NCBI GenBank assembly: GCA_016803235.1
Contig: JADCLI010000009.1
Coordinates: 1-64,000 of the forward strand
Length of the DNA: 64,000 nt
Origin: Pimelobacter simplex
Lineage (GTDB): Bacteria > Actinomycetota > Actinomycetes > Propionibacteriales > Nocardioidaceae
Reading direction: 5' to 3'
The position numbers and the translations under genes were made by a program. Of the stretch, positions 1 through 7,760 are shown piece by piece. Positions within the stretch are counted from its first letter, which is position 1; every line of letters begins with the position of its first letter. The notes beneath the pieces were generated by a model. That model ran no database searches and was not told the DNA's origin. It was given only the letters and a program-made list of their open reading frames with translations.

Positions 1-159
1 GGAGGTGGGCCGGGCGACGCGCTTGCCGACGTAGGTCGACGGCGTCTCCTCGGTTGCGGCTCGCCTGGCCGCGCGCTTGCCCACGTAGGCGGTGGGAGAG
101 GGGGAGCCGAGGGTCGAGTCCGGGCGCGGCGCGTTCTGGTCCGCTCGGTGGCTACCCAT
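1..159 (-). CDS. 5' end of a leftward gene, possibly a cell-wall (M23-like) peptidase; cut by window edge
   Basis: An ATG at 157-159 opens a frame that stays open for 53 codons to the window edge. A strong AAGGAG lies about 10 bases upstream of the ATG on the minus strand, which supports a real start. The visible part is a polar, Pro/Ser/Arg-rich N-terminus with the motif YVGKRxAR twice (about residues 25-32 and 43-50). I associate such N-termini with M23 peptidases of Nocardioides located beside sucC, but that is recollection; the catalytic domain is outside the window. The gene is divergent from sucC. Confidence 0.6.
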   Translation of the reverse strand, partial: MGSHRADQNAPRPDSTLGSPSPTAYVGKRAARRAATEETPSTYVGKRVARPTS

Positions 160-499
160 CGACTGCTGACTCCTTGGGGGACGATCGTGCAGGCGCGCTT
201 CCCCCTGTGTGCCCAGCTCCTGGCGCCCCGAGTGGCGGCCCAGCTGAGGTGGCCGTCTGGTGACAGCCGGGTGAAACGTGCGTGCCGACCCTAACCGATG
301 CCGGCACGGCCCCGAAATCGTAGGTCCGGGCCCTGGGGACAGTCAGGCGAACGCCGAAACCCGCCGATCGCGTGACCCCTGTCACGTCGGGTCCAGCCAG
401 CGGTTCCCGGACTCGTCCTACTCGTGGGTCAGGACTATCGTGCCCGGGGGTGTGCCGCTGTGCGCACCGAACCTCTGACCAAGACGTGAGGACGTATCA
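160..499. other. Intergenic region with divergent promoters (no gene)
   Basis: No convincing gene lies here; the short open frames have no start signals. The region separates the leftward edge gene from sucC and must hold both promoters. It contains a CRP/GlxR-like palindrome at 372-385 and a TATCGT hexamer at 436-441, a possible -10 for sucC. Confidence 0.6.
372..385. promoter_or_regulatory. CRP/GlxR-like operator upstream of sucCD
   Basis: The sequence GTGA-CCCCTG-TCAC is a perfect 4+4 inverted repeat with a 6-base spacer. It matches the core of the CRP-family consensus TGTGA-N6-TCACA used by GlxR of Corynebacterium and Crp of Mycobacterium. Its centre is about 70 bases upstream of the transcription start expected from the TATCGT at 436-441, a distance suited to activation. 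TCA-cycle genes are known targets of GlxR. Confidence 0.55.
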
Positions 500-1666
500 G
501 TGGACCTGATGGAGTACCAAGCGAAGGAGCTCTTCGCGAAGCACGGTGTGGCCACCACCCTCGGGACGGTCGTCGAGACCGCCGAGGAGGCGCGGGCCGC
601 GGCCGAGCAGATCGGCGGCGTGACCGTCATCAAGGCGCAGGTCAAGGCCGGTGGCCGTGGCAAGGCCGGTGGCGTCAAGCTCGCGAAGACGGCGGACGAG
701 GCCTTCGAGCACGCGTCCAACATCCTCGGCATGGAGATCAAGGGCCTGACGGTCAACCGCGTCCTGGTGACCCCGGCGACCCCGCCGGAGGAGGAGTACT
801 ACTTCTCCTTCCTGCTGGACCGCTCCAACCGCCAGTACCTCTGCATCGCGTCCGTCGAGGGTGGTGTCGAGATCGAGGAGGTCGCGAAGACCAACCCCGA
901 CGCCGTCAAGAAGATCGGCATCGACCCGGGCAAGGGCGTCGACGCGGCCAAGGCCCGCGAGATCGCGACCGAGGCGAAGTTCCCCGAGCCCGTCTTCGAG
1001 CAGGCCGTGAAGATGATCGAGGACCTCTACAAGGTCTTCGTCGAGGAGGACGCCACCCTCGTCGAGGTCAACCCGCTGGCCCGCCTGGCCGGCGACAAGC
1101 TCGAGGCCCTGGACGGCAAGGTGTCGCTCGACGACAACGCCTCCGAGGTCCGGCACCCCGACCACGAGGAGTTCGAGATCCGTGAGGAGGCCGACCCGCT
1201 CGAGGCGAAGGCCAAGGACCTCGGTCTCAACTACGTCAAGCTCGACGGCCAGGTCGGCATCATCGGCAACGGCGCGGGTCTGGTCATGTCGACCCTCGAC
1301 GTGGTCGCGTACGCCGGCGAGAACCACGGCGGCGTGAAGCCGGCCAACTTCCTCGACATCGGTGGCGGCGCCAACGCGCAGGTCATGGCCAACGGCCTCG
1401 ACGTCATCCTCAACGACGAGCAGGTCAAGTCGGTCTTCGTGAACGTCTTCGGCGGCATCACGGCGTGCGACGAGGTCGCCAACGGCATCAAGGGCGCCCT
1501 CGAGCTCCTCGGTGACAAGGCCACCAAGCCGCTGGTCGTGCGCCTCGACGGCAACAACGTCGAGCAGGGTCGCGCGATCCTCAACGAGCTGAACCACCCG
1601 CTCGTGACGCAGGTCGACACCATGGACGGCGCGGCCGACAAGGCCGCCGAGCTGGCGAACGCCTGA
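500..1666 (+). CDS. sucC: Succinyl-CoA synthetase (ADP-forming), beta subunit
   Basis: SucC is the nucleotide-binding subunit of succinyl-CoA synthetase, which couples succinyl-CoA to succinate conversion with ATP formation in the TCA cycle. The 388-residue length is normal. The N-terminus, with MEYQAKELF at residues 4-12, is the family's ATP-grasp start, and a glycine-rich ligase segment ([14 protein letters not shown], then [10 protein letters not shown]) follows at about 250-295. The GTG at 500 is chosen because GAGGA sits 7 bases upstream and the first residues match known SucC. The gene is 17 bases from sucD and forms an operon with it. Confidence 0.98.
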   Translation: MDLMEYQAKELFAKHGVATTLGTVVETAEEARAAAEQIGGVTVIKAQVKAGGRGKAGGVKLAKTADEAFEHASNILGMEIKGLTVNRVLVTPATPPEEEYYFSFLLDRSNRQYLCIASVEGGVEIEEVAKTNPDAVKKIGIDPGKGVDAAKAREIATEAKFPEPVFEQAVKMIEDLYKVFVEEDATLVEVNPLARLAGDKLEALDGKVSLDDNASEVRHPDHEEFEIREEADPLEAKAKDLGLNYVKLDGQVGIIGNGAGLVMSTLDVVAYAGENHGGVKPANFLDIGGGANAQVMANGLDVILNDEQVKSVFVNVFGGITACDEVANGIKGALELLGDKATKPLVVRLDGNNVEQGRAILNELNHPLVTQVDTMDGAADKAAELANA

Positions 1667-1683
1667 GATAGAGAGCAGGGAAG

Positions 1684-2580
1684 ATGAGCATCTACCTCAA
1701 CAAGGACAGCAAGATCATCGTCCAGGGCATCACGGGCGGCATGGGTGCCAAGCACACCGCCCTCATGCTCGACTCGGGCGCCACGATCGTCGGCGGCGTC
1801 AACGCCCGCAAGGCCGGCACGACCGTCACCCACAAGGACGCCGACGGCGCCGACGTCGAGCTGCCCGTCTTCGGCAGCGTGGCGGAGGCCATGAAGGAGA
1901 CCGGCGCCAACGTGTCGGTCCTCTTCGTCCCGCCGGCCTTCACCAAGGACGCCGCGATCGAGGCCATCGACGCCGAGATGCCGCTGATCGTCGTGATCAC
2001 CGAGGGCGTCCCGGTCCAGGACACCGCCGAGGTCTGGTCGTACCTGCAGGGCAAGTCGACGCGCATGATCGGCCCCAACTGCCCCGGCATCATCACCCCG
2101 GGCGAGTCGCTGGCCGGCATCACGCCGCACACCATCGCCGGCAAGGGCCCGGTCGGCCTCGTGTCGAAGTCGGGCACGCTGACCTACCAGATGATGTACG
2201 AGCTGCGTGACTTCGGCTTCTCGACCGCCATCGGCATCGGCGGCGACCCGATCGTCGGCACCACGCACATCGACGCGCTCCAGGCCTTCGAGGAGGACCC
2301 GGAGACCAAGGTGATCGTGATGATCGGCGAGATCGGCGGCGACGCCGAGGAGCGGGCCGCGGACTACATCAAGGCCAACATCACCAAGCCGGTCGTCGGC
2401 TACGTCGCGGGCTTCACCGCCCCCGAGGGCAAGACCATGGGCCACGCCGGCGCCATCGTGTCGGGCTCCGCGGGCACCGCCCAGGCGAAGAAGGACGCGC
2501 TCGAGGCCGTCGGCGTCAAGGTCGGCAAGACGCCGTCCGAGACCGCCGCGCTGGCTCGGGAGATCCTGCAGTCGCTCTGA
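1684..2580 (+). CDS. sucD: Succinyl-CoA synthetase (ADP-forming), alpha subunit
   Basis: SucD is the CoA-binding and phosphohistidine-carrying subunit that pairs with SucC. The 298 residues begin with a Rossmann-type CoA site ([13 protein letters not shown], about 13-25). The phosphorylated histidine is His254 in [10 protein letters not shown], and GPNCPG at about 136 is also typical. The ATG has a GGGAAG just upstream. The gene is followed by a palindromic repeat and a strong terminator, so the sucCD operon ends here. Confidence 0.98.
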   Translation: MSIYLNKDSKIIVQGITGGMGAKHTALMLDSGATIVGGVNARKAGTTVTHKDADGADVELPVFGSVAEAMKETGANVSVLFVPPAFTKDAAIEAIDAEMPLIVVITEGVPVQDTAEVWSYLQGKSTRMIGPNCPGIITPGESLAGITPHTIAGKGPVGLVSKSGTLTYQMMYELRDFGFSTAIGIGGDPIVGTTHIDALQAFEEDPETKVIVMIGEIGGDAEERAADYIKANITKPVVGYVAGFTAPEGKTMGHAGAIVSGSAGTAQAKKDALEAVGVKVGKTPSETAALAREILQSL

Positions 2581-2582
2581 CG

Positions 2583-2620
2583 GGTCTCGAGGCGGTCGCT
2601 GCGCGACCTCCTCGACCACC
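2583..2620. repeat. Imperfect REP-like palindrome after sucD
   Basis: GGTCGC (2594-2599) and GCGACC (2603-2608) form a perfect core around TGC. The flanks GGTCTCGAG and CTCGACCACC extend the inverted repeat imperfectly. It resembles intergenic palindromes that I recall being scattered through Nocardioides genomes; the copy number cannot be checked here. Confidence 0.45.
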
Positions 2621-2628
2621 GGAAGCAT

Positions 2629-2664
2629 GAAGGCCCGCCGCCCCCTCAGGGGTGGCGGGCCTTC
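2629..2664. terminator. Rho-independent-type hairpin after sucD
   Basis: GAAGGCCCGCC (2629-2639) pairs perfectly with GGCGGGCCTTC (2654-2664). It lies between convergent genes (sucD and the leftward small membrane gene) and can serve both strands. There is no long T-run, which is usual in actinobacteria. Confidence 0.75.
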
Positions 2665-2681
2665 GTAGGTCGTCGGCGGCG

Positions 2682-2849
2682 TCAGCCGAACGGGGGCGCG
2701 CCGGAGTGCGGCGCCCGCCAGGTCGAGGCCTCGGCCTTGCTGGCCTCGTGGGCGCGCTCGATCGCGGCGGCCTGCTGGCCGTGGCGGTTGGCCCACGTCC
2801 ACAGCGCAGCGGCGATCACGAGGACGGCGATGGCGAGGATCCAGAACAT
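2682..2849 (-). CDS. Small single-span membrane protein (55 aa), unknown function
   Basis: A 55-residue frame starts at the ATG at 2847-2849 and stops at 2682-2684. Residues 1-19 (MFWILAIAVLVIAAALWTW) form a hydrophobic segment that could be a membrane anchor. A charged Ala/Glu-rich stretch and a Pro/Gly tail follow. It is 21 bases downstream of the lipoprotein gene on the same strand, so it could be the last gene of the sensor cluster. The ribosome site is weak (AGG close to the start). The hydrophobic start and codon use look coding, but no family is recognised. Confidence 0.5.
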   Translation of the reverse strand: MFWILAIAVLVIAAALWTWANRHGQQAAAIERAHEASKAEASTWRAPHSGAPPFG

Positions 2850-2870
2850 GACCTGATGATCCGCCGCGGA

Positions 2871-3596
2871 TCAAGCCGTGGCAAGGGCCGCGGCAGCCTT
2901 CGGCAGCATCCGCTCGACGGGCGTGCCGTCGACGAAGTCGTAGTCCTGGCCGATGACCACCGAGGTGAGCACGACGAGCCGGTCGCCGTCGCGCAGCACA
3001 CCGGTCTCCATGATGTACGCCGCGTCGCCGGTCGGGTCGACCTCCGGCGGCACCGGACCGAGGTGGGCGTCGGTGACCACCGCGTCGGAGCCCGGTACGG
3101 CGACCTTGCGGGTCTGCAGCGCCCGGTACCGCGTGATCGCCTTCGGCCGGTCGCGGCACTCCTCGAGCAGGCCGTTGACCGACGACCAGGCGGCCTCGGC
3201 GGCCGCCTCGTCGGCGTACTCACCCACCAGCTGGACCATCAGGTCGCCGGTGACCTCGACCGACGGGTCCGAGGTGTTGCGCAGCTCGAAGTCCGCCCGC
3301 ACGACGGACGTCGCGCCGGTGCCGGTCAGCCCGTCGGGCAGGCAGGGGTGGGCGAGGTCGCCGTTGCCGTCGAGGTCCTCGTCGCCGGAGGCGGTGCGGA
3401 ACCAGTCGGCGCCGTCGCTGTGGACGGTGTCGTCGTCGGTGAGCAGCACCGCGCCGGTGCGGGCCGACGGGGTGGTGGTGGGCGCCGAGTCGGCGGCTGC
3501 GGGGGCATCGGCGCCGCATCCGGTCAGGGCGGTCAGGGCCGATAGGGCGGCGAGCGCCGCCAGGGCGATCGCGGGCAGGGTGGAGCGTTCGAGCAC
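2871..3596 (-). CDS. Lipoprotein with PknH-like extracellular sensor domain
   Basis: The protein has 241 residues with a lipoprotein signal: a hydrophobic stretch at 9-24 and lipobox LTGC with Cys27. The rest is a secreted alpha/beta domain. It is similar to part of the next upstream gene's product: both have a block starting LLTDDDTV-x-x-DGADWF, and both end with VVxGQDYxFxDGTPVERM. The fold pattern (paired Cys, one AxxAxxxWxxxxxxxxxxC segment) recalls the PknH sensor domain of mycobacteria. The GTG start has AAAGG 7-8 bases upstream. The function is unknown; a surface sensor or ligand-binding partner of the adjacent sigma system is my inference. Confidence 0.8.
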   Translation of the reverse strand: MLERSTLPAIALAALAALSALTALTGCGADAPAAADSAPTTTPSARTGAVLLTDDDTVHSDGADWFRTASGDEDLDGNGDLAHPCLPDGLTGTGATSVVRADFELRNTSDPSVEVTGDLMVQLVGEYADEAAAEAAWSSVNGLLEECRDRPKAITRYRALQTRKVAVPGSDAVVTDAHLGPVPPEVDPTGDAAYIMETGVLRDGDRLVVLTSVVIGQDYDFVDGTPVERMLPKAAAALATA

Positions 3597-3632
3597 GGGA
3601 GTGCCTTTCGGGAGGAGGGAGGGGAGGGGACG

Positions 3633-5072
3633 TCAGCAGCCGGCGTCGGTGAACGCGCACATCGCGTCGATCACCGGTGCTGCGTCGGTGGAGACCGCGT
3701 CGACGACCTCCTGCTCACGGCCCTGCGGGTTGCCCGCGTGGCCGCCGCGGGTCTCGACCAGGACGGCCTTGCCGACGCGGACGACCAGTGTCGTGTCGCC
3801 GAACGGCGTCGGGCCGCCGGACGCCTGCTGCCAGCCGAGGACGGCGAAGGCCTCGTCGCCGGCGTCGACGTCGCGGACCTCCCAGCGCAGGGCGGTGCCG
3901 TCCTGGTCGGCCGGTCCCTCGGGACAGGCCTCGTAGACCGCGGCGATGGCGGCGGCCGCCTCGGCGGCGGCGTCCTCGGTGGGATAGGTGGTGAGCTGCC
4001 GGTAGCGGACGTCCTCGACGTCGACCCACTCCGCAGAGAGCCGGTCGGAGCGTCGCGGCTCCCGGGCGGAGGTGTCGCAGGCGACGAGGGCGATCGGGTC
4101 CAGGCCGCGCAGCGGGCCGGTGATCGGCCGGTCGGTCTCGTTGCCCGTGGTGGGCCAGCCGTCGGTCAGTGGGAAGTCGTCGGCGATCCGGGTGCCGGGC
4201 GCCTTCGCCGGGTCGAACGGCTCTGCCGTGCCCGGTTGCAGCCGGTCGGCGGCGACGGGGACCATCCGCTCCACGGGGGTGCCGTCGGTGAAGTTGTAGT
4301 CCTGGCCGACGACGACCGAGGAGAGCACGGCGATCCGGTCGCCGACCCGCACCAGGCCGGTCTCCGCGATGAACGCGGCGTCGCCGGACTCGTCGATGTC
4401 CTTCGGCACCGGGCCGTAGTGGACGTCGACGACCTGCGCCTCGCTGTCGTCGAGCCCGGTGTCGACCGGTCGCGGCTCGAACGCCTCGTAGTCGGGGGTG
4501 TCGGTCGCGACCAGCTGCTCGGCGCAGTCCTGCACCCAGCCGGCGATCGTGTCGTAGGCGGCAGCCGCGCTCGCGGCGTCCGGGAACTGCGCGACGGCCT
4601 CCACGAAGTGGTCGCCCAGGACCGGCACGGTCGGGTCGGCGGTGTTGCGCATGACGAACTCGCGATGGAAGGCTGCCGTGGCTCCCAGGCCGGACAGGCT
4701 GCTGCGGGCGCACATGTGGAAGGTGTCCTGGTCGGTGCTCTCGGAGGTGGCGTTGGCGAACCAGTCCGCCCCGTCGCGGTAGACGGTGTCGTCGTCGGTC
4801 AGCAGGTCGTGTGGTCCCAGCGGGCCGCTGCGGGCCGGGTCCTTCGTGACCAGGTCCCGGTCCGGGCCGCCGTCGCCGGTGACCAGCAGCACGGGTGCGG
4901 CCACCGCGGCGACGGCGAGGGCGGCGCCACCGGCCACGAGGGCGGTACGGCGCCGGCGGATCCGGTCGCCGCGGCGACGTACGTCGGCGGCAGAGAGCGG
5001 CATGTCTCCTCCTGCGCGGCCGAGCTCGGCTCCGAAGCGGGTGAGCTCCTCGATGGGGTCGTGGTCAGGCAT
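3633..5072 (-). CDS. Membrane-anchored sensor protein, putative anti-sigma partner of the adjacent SigE-like factor
   Basis: This is a 479-residue protein with a cytoplasmic N-terminus (1-43), one membrane span at about 44-65 and a long extracytoplasmic part. The outer part has two halves of the same general kind; the first resembles the neighbouring lipoprotein. The start at 5072 is chosen because the coding signal begins there and it overlaps the sigma gene's stop by 8 bases, which implies translational coupling. Coupling with an ECF sigma gene and a single-span layout suggest an anti-sigma or sigma-modulating role, but no zinc-binding anti-sigma motif is visible. The next start upstream would run far into the sigma gene. 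Confidence 0.8.
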   Translation of the reverse strand: MPDHDPIEELTRFGAELGRAGGDMPLSAADVRRRGDRIRRRRTALVAGGAALAVAAVAAPVLLVTGDGGPDRDLVTKDPARSGPLGPHDLLTDDDTVYRDGADWFANATSESTDQDTFHMCARSSLSGLGATAAFHREFVMRNTADPTVPVLGDHFVEAVAQFPDAASAAAAYDTIAGWVQDCAEQLVATDTPDYEAFEPRPVDTGLDDSEAQVVDVHYGPVPKDIDESGDAAFIAETGLVRVGDRIAVLSSVVVGQDYNFTDGTPVERMVPVAADRLQPGTAEPFDPAKAPGTRIADDFPLTDGWPTTGNETDRPITGPLRGLDPIALVACDTSAREPRRSDRLSAEWVDVEDVRYRQLTTYPTEDAAAEAAAAIAAVYEACPEGPADQDGTALRWEVRDVDAGDEAFAVLGWQQASGGPTPFGDTTLVVRVGKAVLVETRGGHAGNPQGREQEVVDAVSTDAAPVIDAMCAFTDAGC

Positions 5073-5574
5073 GGGTCGCCCCTCCTCCCGCCAGGCCGGG
5101 CTCGTCGGCCAGCAGGGCGGCGAGCGCCGCCCTGCCCCGGCTGAGCCGGGCCTTGATGGTTCCCTCGGGAACGCCGACCTCGGCCGCGACCTGCTGGACC
5201 GGGAGATCGGCGATGTGGTGGAGGACCAGCGCCTGTCGCTGGGCCTCCGGGAGCTGGCGCAGGGCGGCGACGAGGGCGACGTGCGACTCGTCGACACCGG
5301 CGGCCACGCCGACCGGCTGCAACGCCCGGTCGGCGGAGCGCTCGCCGCGCTTGCGGCGACGCCAGCGGCTCACGGCGAGACGGTACGCGGTCGTGCGCAC
5401 CCACGCCTCGGGGTACTCCGCGCGGTCCAGCTTGCGGCGGTGCGCCCAGGCCCGCGCGAAGGCCTCCTGGGTGCACTCGGTGGCCTCGTCGAGGTCACCG
5501 ATCATGGCGTAGACCTGTCCGGTCACCCGGCGAAACGAGGTCGTGTAGAACTCGTCGAACTCTGTGGCGTCCAC
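5065..5574 (-). CDS. SigE-family ECF RNA polymerase sigma factor
   Basis: This is a 169-residue extracytoplasmic-function sigma factor of the actinobacterial SigE family. Region 2 lies at about 6-70 (FDEFYTTSFRRVTGQVYAM, then EATECTQEAFARAWAHRR). Region 4 lies at about 100-155, with the helix-turn-helix LPVQQVAAEVGVPEGTIKAR. The GTG start has a perfect AGGAGG five bases upstream. The downstream membrane protein overlaps its end. It probably directs core polymerase to its own envelope-stress promoters. Confidence 0.92.
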   Translation of the reverse strand: MDATEFDEFYTTSFRRVTGQVYAMIGDLDEATECTQEAFARAWAHRRKLDRAEYPEAWVRTTAYRLAVSRWRRRKRGERSADRALQPVGVAAGVDESHVALVAALRQLPEAQRQALVLHHIADLPVQQVAAEVGVPEGTIKARLSRGRAALAALLADEPGLAGGGATHA

Positions 5575-5668
5575 GCCGACCTCCTCTCGTGCCTCCGCGG
5601 TGCGGACTGTCGAGGTGGATACGCCGGAGCCGCGTGCCCGGTTGCACGCGTTCGCGGAAAAGTTCCGG

Positions 5669-7624
5669 TCAGCTCGGATCGTAGGGAGCCGTGCGTCCCA
5701 GGCGCTCGAGGGCGCGCTGGGCGAGGGCCACGAAGTCCTCGTTCGCCATGGCGGCCTTGGGCGCGGCGACGTAGGCGAGGACCGACACGGCGGAGCCCTG
5801 GCGGAGCACCGCGACGTCGTACTCGACGCTGCGGTCGCCGGGCAGGGCCGTGCTGAGGTGCCAGGCCGAGAGCGCCTGCGGGCCCTTGCCGAGGGCGAGC
5901 AGCTCCTGGACCTCGGTGCCGGCGGTCGCGTCGAGGTCGGGGCAGGCCGTCATCTGCTCACGGAAGCGGGTCACGAACGCGCCCGCGGCGCCGGCGGGCA
6001 GGGCGCCGACGGTCTGCGTGAGGCCGACCTGCGGCGGCAGCTTCGCGCCGCTGAAGACGAAGGTGCGGAACTGGTTGCCCTGGATCGCCCGGTTGCGGAA
6101 CCGGTCGTAGAGGTGGACGGTGTCGCAGCCGATCGCGCCGGCGTCGATCCGGTCCTCGGTGAGCTCGGCGGCCGGCGTACCGACCCAGGGACCGGGGTCG
6201 GGCGTGATCGGCGGCAGGTCGATCTCGGAGAGCATCGAGGGCGTCTCGCCGGCGGGGAACGGCGCGCGCGGGCTGGGAGTCGGGTCGGGGATGGCGCAGG
6301 CCCCGGCATCGGGGAGCGCACAGATCCGGCCGACGGCGGTGGCGAGCAGGCGCGCGACGCCGGCCCGGTTCGCCCTGGCCGGCGGCAACGTGGTGGACAG
6401 CGAGGTGACGGTGGTGAACAGGCCCGTGCGGGCCACCCCCACGACGTACGTCGTGGCGTCACCGCGCGAGCGCAGGACGAACAACGTCGCCTGGTCACCC
6501 ACGCCGGGGAGGTCGGCGGTGCTCACCAGCTGGGTCCGCGGCACCGCGGTCGTGTCCTCGTCGGGGGAGGGGCAGGTCGCGAACCAGCGGCGGGCGTGCC
6601 GGTAGGTCCGCTCCGCCCGCTGCTCGGAGGAGGAGGCCTCGGCGACCTGGACGACGTTGCGCGGGGCCTGGGGCCGGGTGGCGTCGCGGAAGGTGCGGAC
6701 CCAGGCGGCGGTGCCCTGCGGGTCGGCGTACCGCGACGGCTGGCAGGGGAGCACCAGGCCGTTGCCGGTGGAGTTGTCGCTCGTGGTGCCCTGCTGCCAG
6801 CCACGCCCGGTCACGGTCGGTGGAAGGGCGTCGACGGGCACCAGCGAGGTGTCGGGCAGTGTCGTGATCGCCGGTCCGGACGGGGGCGGCGGACCGCCGG
6901 CGGCCGGCAGGTCCTCGCGGTCGAGGGTGGGGCGCACCCCGGTGCTGTCGGTGGCGACCGCGCCGCCGGCGACCAGGGCGACGACCGCGACGGCGCCGCC
7001 GACGACGGTGTGCGCCCGGCGGCGGGCGGCCCCGGCGCGGCGGATGATCGTGACCCGCGGCCAGGTCACCGACCGGGTGGCGTCGGCCAGCCCGTTGAGG
7101 GCGAGTGGGATCGAGGAGGTCGGGATCTCCAGGGCGGTGGCGAAGTGCGCCGCCCCCTGCTGCAGCTCCCGCTCCGCGGCCTCGGCGGGCAGCCCGATCT
7201 CCTGGGCCATCTCGTCCATGGTCACCGCGGCGAGCTGGGTGAGCAGCAGCGCCTTGCGCTGGACCACCGGCAGCGCGCCGAGCGCCTCGAGGGTACGGCG
7301 GGTCTCGTCGCCGAGGTCCTTCTTGCGGTGCCACGGCCGGGTGCTGGCGCGGCGCAGCGCCTTGCGCCACGCGTCGGGGCGCACCGCCGACTCCGGCTCG
7401 GTGAGCCGTCCGGTCTTGCGCCAGTGGTGCCAGGACACGACGAACGCCTCGCGCACCGCGCCGCGGGCGACCACGAGGTCGCCGGTCAGGGCGAAGGTCT
7501 GCAGCAGCAAGCGGTCCCGGGCGTCCCTGTAGAAGGCGTCGAAGCTGCTCGTCAGGTCCGCGCTGCTCACGTAGGCGGACCGGGGGTGCTCGGTGCTCGG
7601 GGTCACCTGGTCGTCCGCGGTCAT
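5669..7624 (-). CDS. Sigma factor-like domain fused to a membrane-anchored sensor domain
   Basis: This 651-residue protein combines parts usually found in separate proteins. Residues 25-165 resemble a SigE-type sigma factor: region 2 around FDAFYRDARDRLLLQTFALT and region 4 with LPVVQRKALLLTQLAAVTMDEMAQEIGL cut here for length. A membrane span follows at about 207-224, then a Pro-rich linker and an extracellular region of about 400 residues like the PknH-type domains of its neighbours. The sigma part is somewhat degenerate, so it may not bind core polymerase. TAGGTT at 7634-7639 ends nine bases before the ATG, so the mRNA may be nearly leaderless. The gene ends about 95 bases before the next sigma gene and may be cotranscribed with it. 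Confidence 0.85.
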   Translation of the reverse strand: MTADDQVTPSTEHPRSAYVSSADLTSSFDAFYRDARDRLLLQTFALTGDLVVARGAVREAFVVSWHHWRKTGRLTEPESAVRPDAWRKALRRASTRPWHRKKDLGDETRRTLEALGALPVVQRKALLLTQLAAVTMDEMAQEIGLPAEAAERELQQGAAHFATALEIPTSSIPLALNGLADATRSVTWPRVTIIRRAGAARRRAHTVVGGAVAVVALVAGGAVATDSTGVRPTLDREDLPAAGGPPPPSGPAITTLPDTSLVPVDALPPTVTGRGWQQGTTSDNSTGNGLVLPCQPSRYADPQGTAAWVRTFRDATRPQAPRNVVQVAEASSSEQRAERTYRHARRWFATCPSPDEDTTAVPRTQLVSTADLPGVGDQATLFVLRSRGDATTYVVGVARTGLFTTVTSLSTTLPPARANRAGVARLLATAVGRICALPDAGACAIPDPTPSPRAPFPAGETPSMLSEIDLPPITPDPGPWVGTPAAELTEDRIDAGAIGCDTVHLYDRFRNRAIQGNQFRTFVFSGAKLPPQVGLTQTVGALPAGAAGAFVTRFREQMTACPDLDATAGTEVQELLALGKGPQALSAWHLSTALPGDRSVEYDVAVLRQGSAVSVLAYVAAPKAAMANEDFVALAQRALERLGRTAPYDPS

Positions 7625-7760
7625 GGCCGCACCAACCTACTTGGCCGGCGGTCACCGGTTCCAACCCGTGCCGCGGTGGCGGTCGTCTCGTCCGGTGTCT
7701 CGGCCCTGCCCGGCGTGGCGGGCCGAACCGGCCGGTCCCGCGCGTGAAGATGGACGGACC

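Noticed and set aside
5575..5668. ECF-type promoter (GGAAC) before the SigE-like sigma gene, suggesting autoregulation
   Set aside because: A GGAAC is present on the minus strand, but no matching -10 lies at the right distance, and GGAACTTTTCC is itself a palindrome; the evidence is too weak.
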